NCBI GenBank assembly: GCA_016196415.1
Contig: JACPXS010000046.1
Location: 1 to 7,315 of the forward strand
Origin: Candidatus Omnitrophota bacterium
GTDB lineage: Bacteria > Omnitrophota > Koll11 > Aquiviventales > Aquiviventaceae
Reading direction: 5' to 3'
DNA: 7,315 nucleotides
Position 1 is the stretch's first letter. Every line of letters begins with the position of its first letter. The notes beneath the pieces were generated by a model that saw only the letters and a list, made by a program, of their open reading frames with translations, searched no databases and was not told where the DNA came from. Made by a program: the position numbers and the translations under genes. This document shows positions 5,967-7,315 of this stretch, one piece after another.

Positions 5967-6698
5967 ATGAAACATCTCTTGATCGTGGGTCGCCCTGGCA
6001 TTGGAAAAACCACGCTGATGAAGCACCTCATCCAGGCGCTTCCCAACCGTCCCATTGATGGGTTTGTGACGGAAGAGTTGCGGGAGCATGAGCAGCGGAT
6101 GGGCTGTTGGCTCAGCCCGCTTGATGGGCGGCAGGTGCTGCTGGCGCACCGTCGGATAGAGGGCGGCGTCCGCGTCGGCCCCTACCAGGTGAACGTCTCG
6201 GTGCTTGACGAGGTTGCGGTGCCGGTCATTCGCCGGGCGGTGCAGTGTGCAGGGATTCTGTTCTTGGACGAGCTGGGGACGATGGAGCGCTGTTCCAAGC
6301 CCTTGACCGAAGCGGTCCAGGACGCGTTTGACCGCGGGCCGTCGGTCGTGGCCACCGCGAGCCCATCGTCGAGCCCATTGCTCGATGCGCTCAAGCGCCG
6401 AAAAGATGTCGAGCTCATTCCGCTCTCCAGCGCCAATCGAGCGGCGGTCGAAGAAGAGCTGATCGCGCGGCTCCAGGCGCTGTGCGCGGAGGATGGCGCG
6501 GCGCGCGCGCTCCAGCGCCAAGCCGATCACATCTGCGGGATGATTGTCTCCGGGGAGTGTCCGCTCGTGGACATCGAAATCCGGCAAGCCGCCTTGCGCG
6601 AAGCGGTGGCCAGAACCTTTCCTGATCAGCCGCTGCGCTACCAGCTCATCTACGAAAGTCGGTTCCGCCGTCTCTGGCAGCAGTTTCGACGAGAATGA
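5967..6698 (+). CDS. THEP1-type nucleoside-triphosphatase with C-terminal extension
   Basis: P-loop NTPase of the THEP1 (NTPase_1) family. Characterised members slowly hydrolyse ATP, GTP and other NTPs; the cellular role is unknown. Walker A is GRPGIGKTT (8-16). DGFVTEELRE (31-40), the GPYQVNVSV segment (71-79) and Walker B with the family hallmark ILFLDELGTME (97-107) follow. VVATAS (127-132) and a late Asn (N157) complete the fold by about residue 170. Most THEP1 proteins end near 170-190 residues; this one runs to 243. The extra 70 residues contain SGECPLVDIEIRQAALREAV and a basic-aromatic end YESRFRRLWQQFRRE, which I do not recognise. I chose ATG 5967 because the Walker A region begins right after it. 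A TTG at 5943 adds eight residues with no support. The upstream ribosome site is weak. Neighbouring genes give no firm functional clue. Confidence 0.9.
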   Translation: MKHLLIVGRPGIGKTTLMKHLIQALPNRPIDGFVTEELREHEQRMGCWLSPLDGRQVLLAHRRIEGGVRVGPYQVNVSVLDEVAVPVIRRAVQCAGILFLDELGTMERCSKPLTEAVQDAFDRGPSVVATASPSSSPLLDALKRRKDVELIPLSSANRAAVEEELIARLQALCAEDGAARALQRQADHICGMIVSGECPLVDIEIRQAALREAVARTFPDQPLRYQLIYESRFRRLWQQFRRE

Positions 6699-6703
6699 CC
6701 CTG

Positions 6704-6754
6704 CTGGTGTCAGGTCCCCCTGTGCGTTGACTGAGGCGAGGGGCCTGACACCAG
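6704..6754. repeat. REP-like inverted repeat, CTGGTGTCAGG...CCTGACACCAG
   Basis: Left arm 6704-6719 and right arm 6740-6754 share a perfect 11-bp stem, CTGGTGTCAGG with CCTGACACCAG. It extends through CCCC/GGGG with one bulged T and closes on a 20-nt loop. It begins 6 nt after the NTPase stop and ends 4 nt before the ribosome site of the next gene. GTGTCAGG-type hairpins resemble dispersed REP elements handled by Y1/RAYT transposases, but no transposase is in the window, so that link is inference. No U-run follows, so an intrinsic terminator is unlikely. Confidence 0.75.
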
Positions 6755-6758
6755 AAGT

Positions 6759-6767
6759 GGAGGAGGA
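6759..6767 (+). promoter_or_regulatory. Strong ribosome binding site of the EamA gene
   Basis: GGAGGAGGA directly precedes ATG 6768. The first GGAGG leaves a 4-nt spacer, short but workable. It fixes the transporter start, which has no other candidate nearby. Confidence 0.65.
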
Positions 6768-7187
6768 ATGAGCGCGTTTCTCTGGGCGGTGTTGACCGCG
6801 TGTATCTGGGGTGTCGTGCCGCTGATGGAAAAGTTAGGGTTAGGGGCGGTCTCGCCGACCGCGGGCGTCATGGTGCGCAGTCTCGGCGTCGTGTTCGGGT
6901 TGCTCCTTTTCGGATTCTTCGGGAGGCCGTGGCTTTCGCTCCGTGGACTCGGATGGTCGTCGATCCTCTGGCTCGTCAGCGGGGGATTCCTGGCCAGTTT
7001 CGTCGGCCAGCTGGCCTTCTATCGGGCGCTCAAATCCGGGGCGGTGTCTCAGATCACCCCGGTCGCCGGCGCGTATCCGCTTGTGGCCGCGATCTTGGGC
7101 TGGGTCGTGCTGCGGGAGCCGCTCACGGCCGCTCGCGCCCTTGGCGTGGTCTGTGTCATCGTGGGGGTGTTCCTCTTGCGGCGCTGA
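6768..7187 (+). CDS. EamA-family transporter, single-domain (half-size)
   Basis: Inner-membrane protein of the drug/metabolite transporter superfamily; the substrate cannot be told from the sequence. The 139 residues contain about five hydrophobic segments (roughly 3-20, 31-50, 65-84, 94-114 and 122-137). They end in a typical EamA signature: YRALKSGAVSQITPVAG (85-101), PLVAAILGWVVLREPLT (104-120) and a final helix through VVCVIVGVFLL. Common EamA proteins have two such repeats and about 280-300 residues. This one carries one repeat and stops cleanly, with no second half in any frame in the remaining 128 bases. Single-repeat members are known and probably act as dimers, as in the SMR family. 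It has its own strong ribosome site, so it may be translated independently of the NTPase gene upstream. Confidence 0.92.
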   Translation: MSAFLWAVLTACIWGVVPLMEKLGLGAVSPTAGVMVRSLGVVFGLLLFGFFGRPWLSLRGLGWSSILWLVSGGFLASFVGQLAFYRALKSGAVSQITPVAGAYPLVAAILGWVVLREPLTAARALGVVCVIVGVFLLRR

Positions 7188-7315
7188 CGAATCGCGTAGT
7201 CAAGTCGCTTAGCGGCCAGGTCGTGCCTCAGTTTGACGGGGCCTGCCGCTGCGCCACCCCACCTGTCCTCGCCGCGCCGGACGCTCGCCGTCGTCCCTCG
7301 ACTCGGCGCTGCCTC
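7188..7315. other. Unassigned 3' end of window
   Basis: This 128-base GC-rich tail has no start with a ribosome site and no clear hairpin. Some frames are open on both strands, but their translations are rich in Arg, Ala and Pro and look like chance frames of GC-rich DNA. The end or start of a gene lying beyond the window cannot be ruled out. Confidence 0.4.

Noticed and set aside
5841..6587. 248-codon open frame on the minus strand opposite the NTPase gene
   Set aside because: Antisense shadow; the + strand product has Walker A and B motifs, the minus product has none.
6726..6754. Promoter for the EamA gene using TTGACT at 6726 as a -35 box
   Set aside because: At 16-18 bp downstream there is no -10-like sequence, and the hexamer lies in the hairpin loop.

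Overview
This is a dense bacterial window. It is GC-rich by eye, all genes lie on the + strand, and the spacing is short. It looks like chromosomal DNA from an uncultivated bacterium. I infer a candidate-phylum type lineage (Omnitrophota first, Nitrospirota or a related group next). The reasons are the exosortase-associated TIGR04073-type protein, a THEP1-type NTPase, and mixed palindromic repeats at gene ends. No rRNA or marker gene is present, so this assignment is weak.

Positions 1-3697 hold a tryptophan biosynthesis cluster in the order trpE (5' end outside the window), trpG, trpD, trpC. It would carry chorismate through anthranilate, phosphoribosylanthranilate and, after a TrpF step that is not encoded here, carboxyphenylamino-deoxyribulose phosphate to indole-3-glycerol phosphate. 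trpD and trpC overlap, and trpG-trpD are 11 nt apart, so this is very likely one operon. trpF, trpB and trpA are absent; an endonuclease III gene (nth) follows trpC after 10 nt. The most striking observation is that trpG has a clean in-frame gap of roughly 27 codons. The gap removes the glutaminase nucleophile segment (GVCLGHQ in the family) but leaves the flanking motifs and the His/Glu of the triad intact.

Positions 4355-4505, directly after nth, hold a 151-bp imperfect palindrome. It has matching ends and four tandem copies of a 7-bp unit on each arm in opposite orientation. radC (JAMM/RadC family) follows. Next come a small secreted TIGR04073-type protein with a signal peptide, a THEP1-type P-loop NTPase with an unusual C-terminal extension of about 70 residues, and a single-domain (half-size) EamA transporter.

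Three intergenic regions (after trpE, after nth, after the NTPase) carry inverted repeats of three unrelated sequence types. Each lies on or within a few bases of the upstream stop codon. I see no CRISPR array, tRNA, rRNA, insertion sequence or transposase gene. The last 128 bases contain nothing I can assign.
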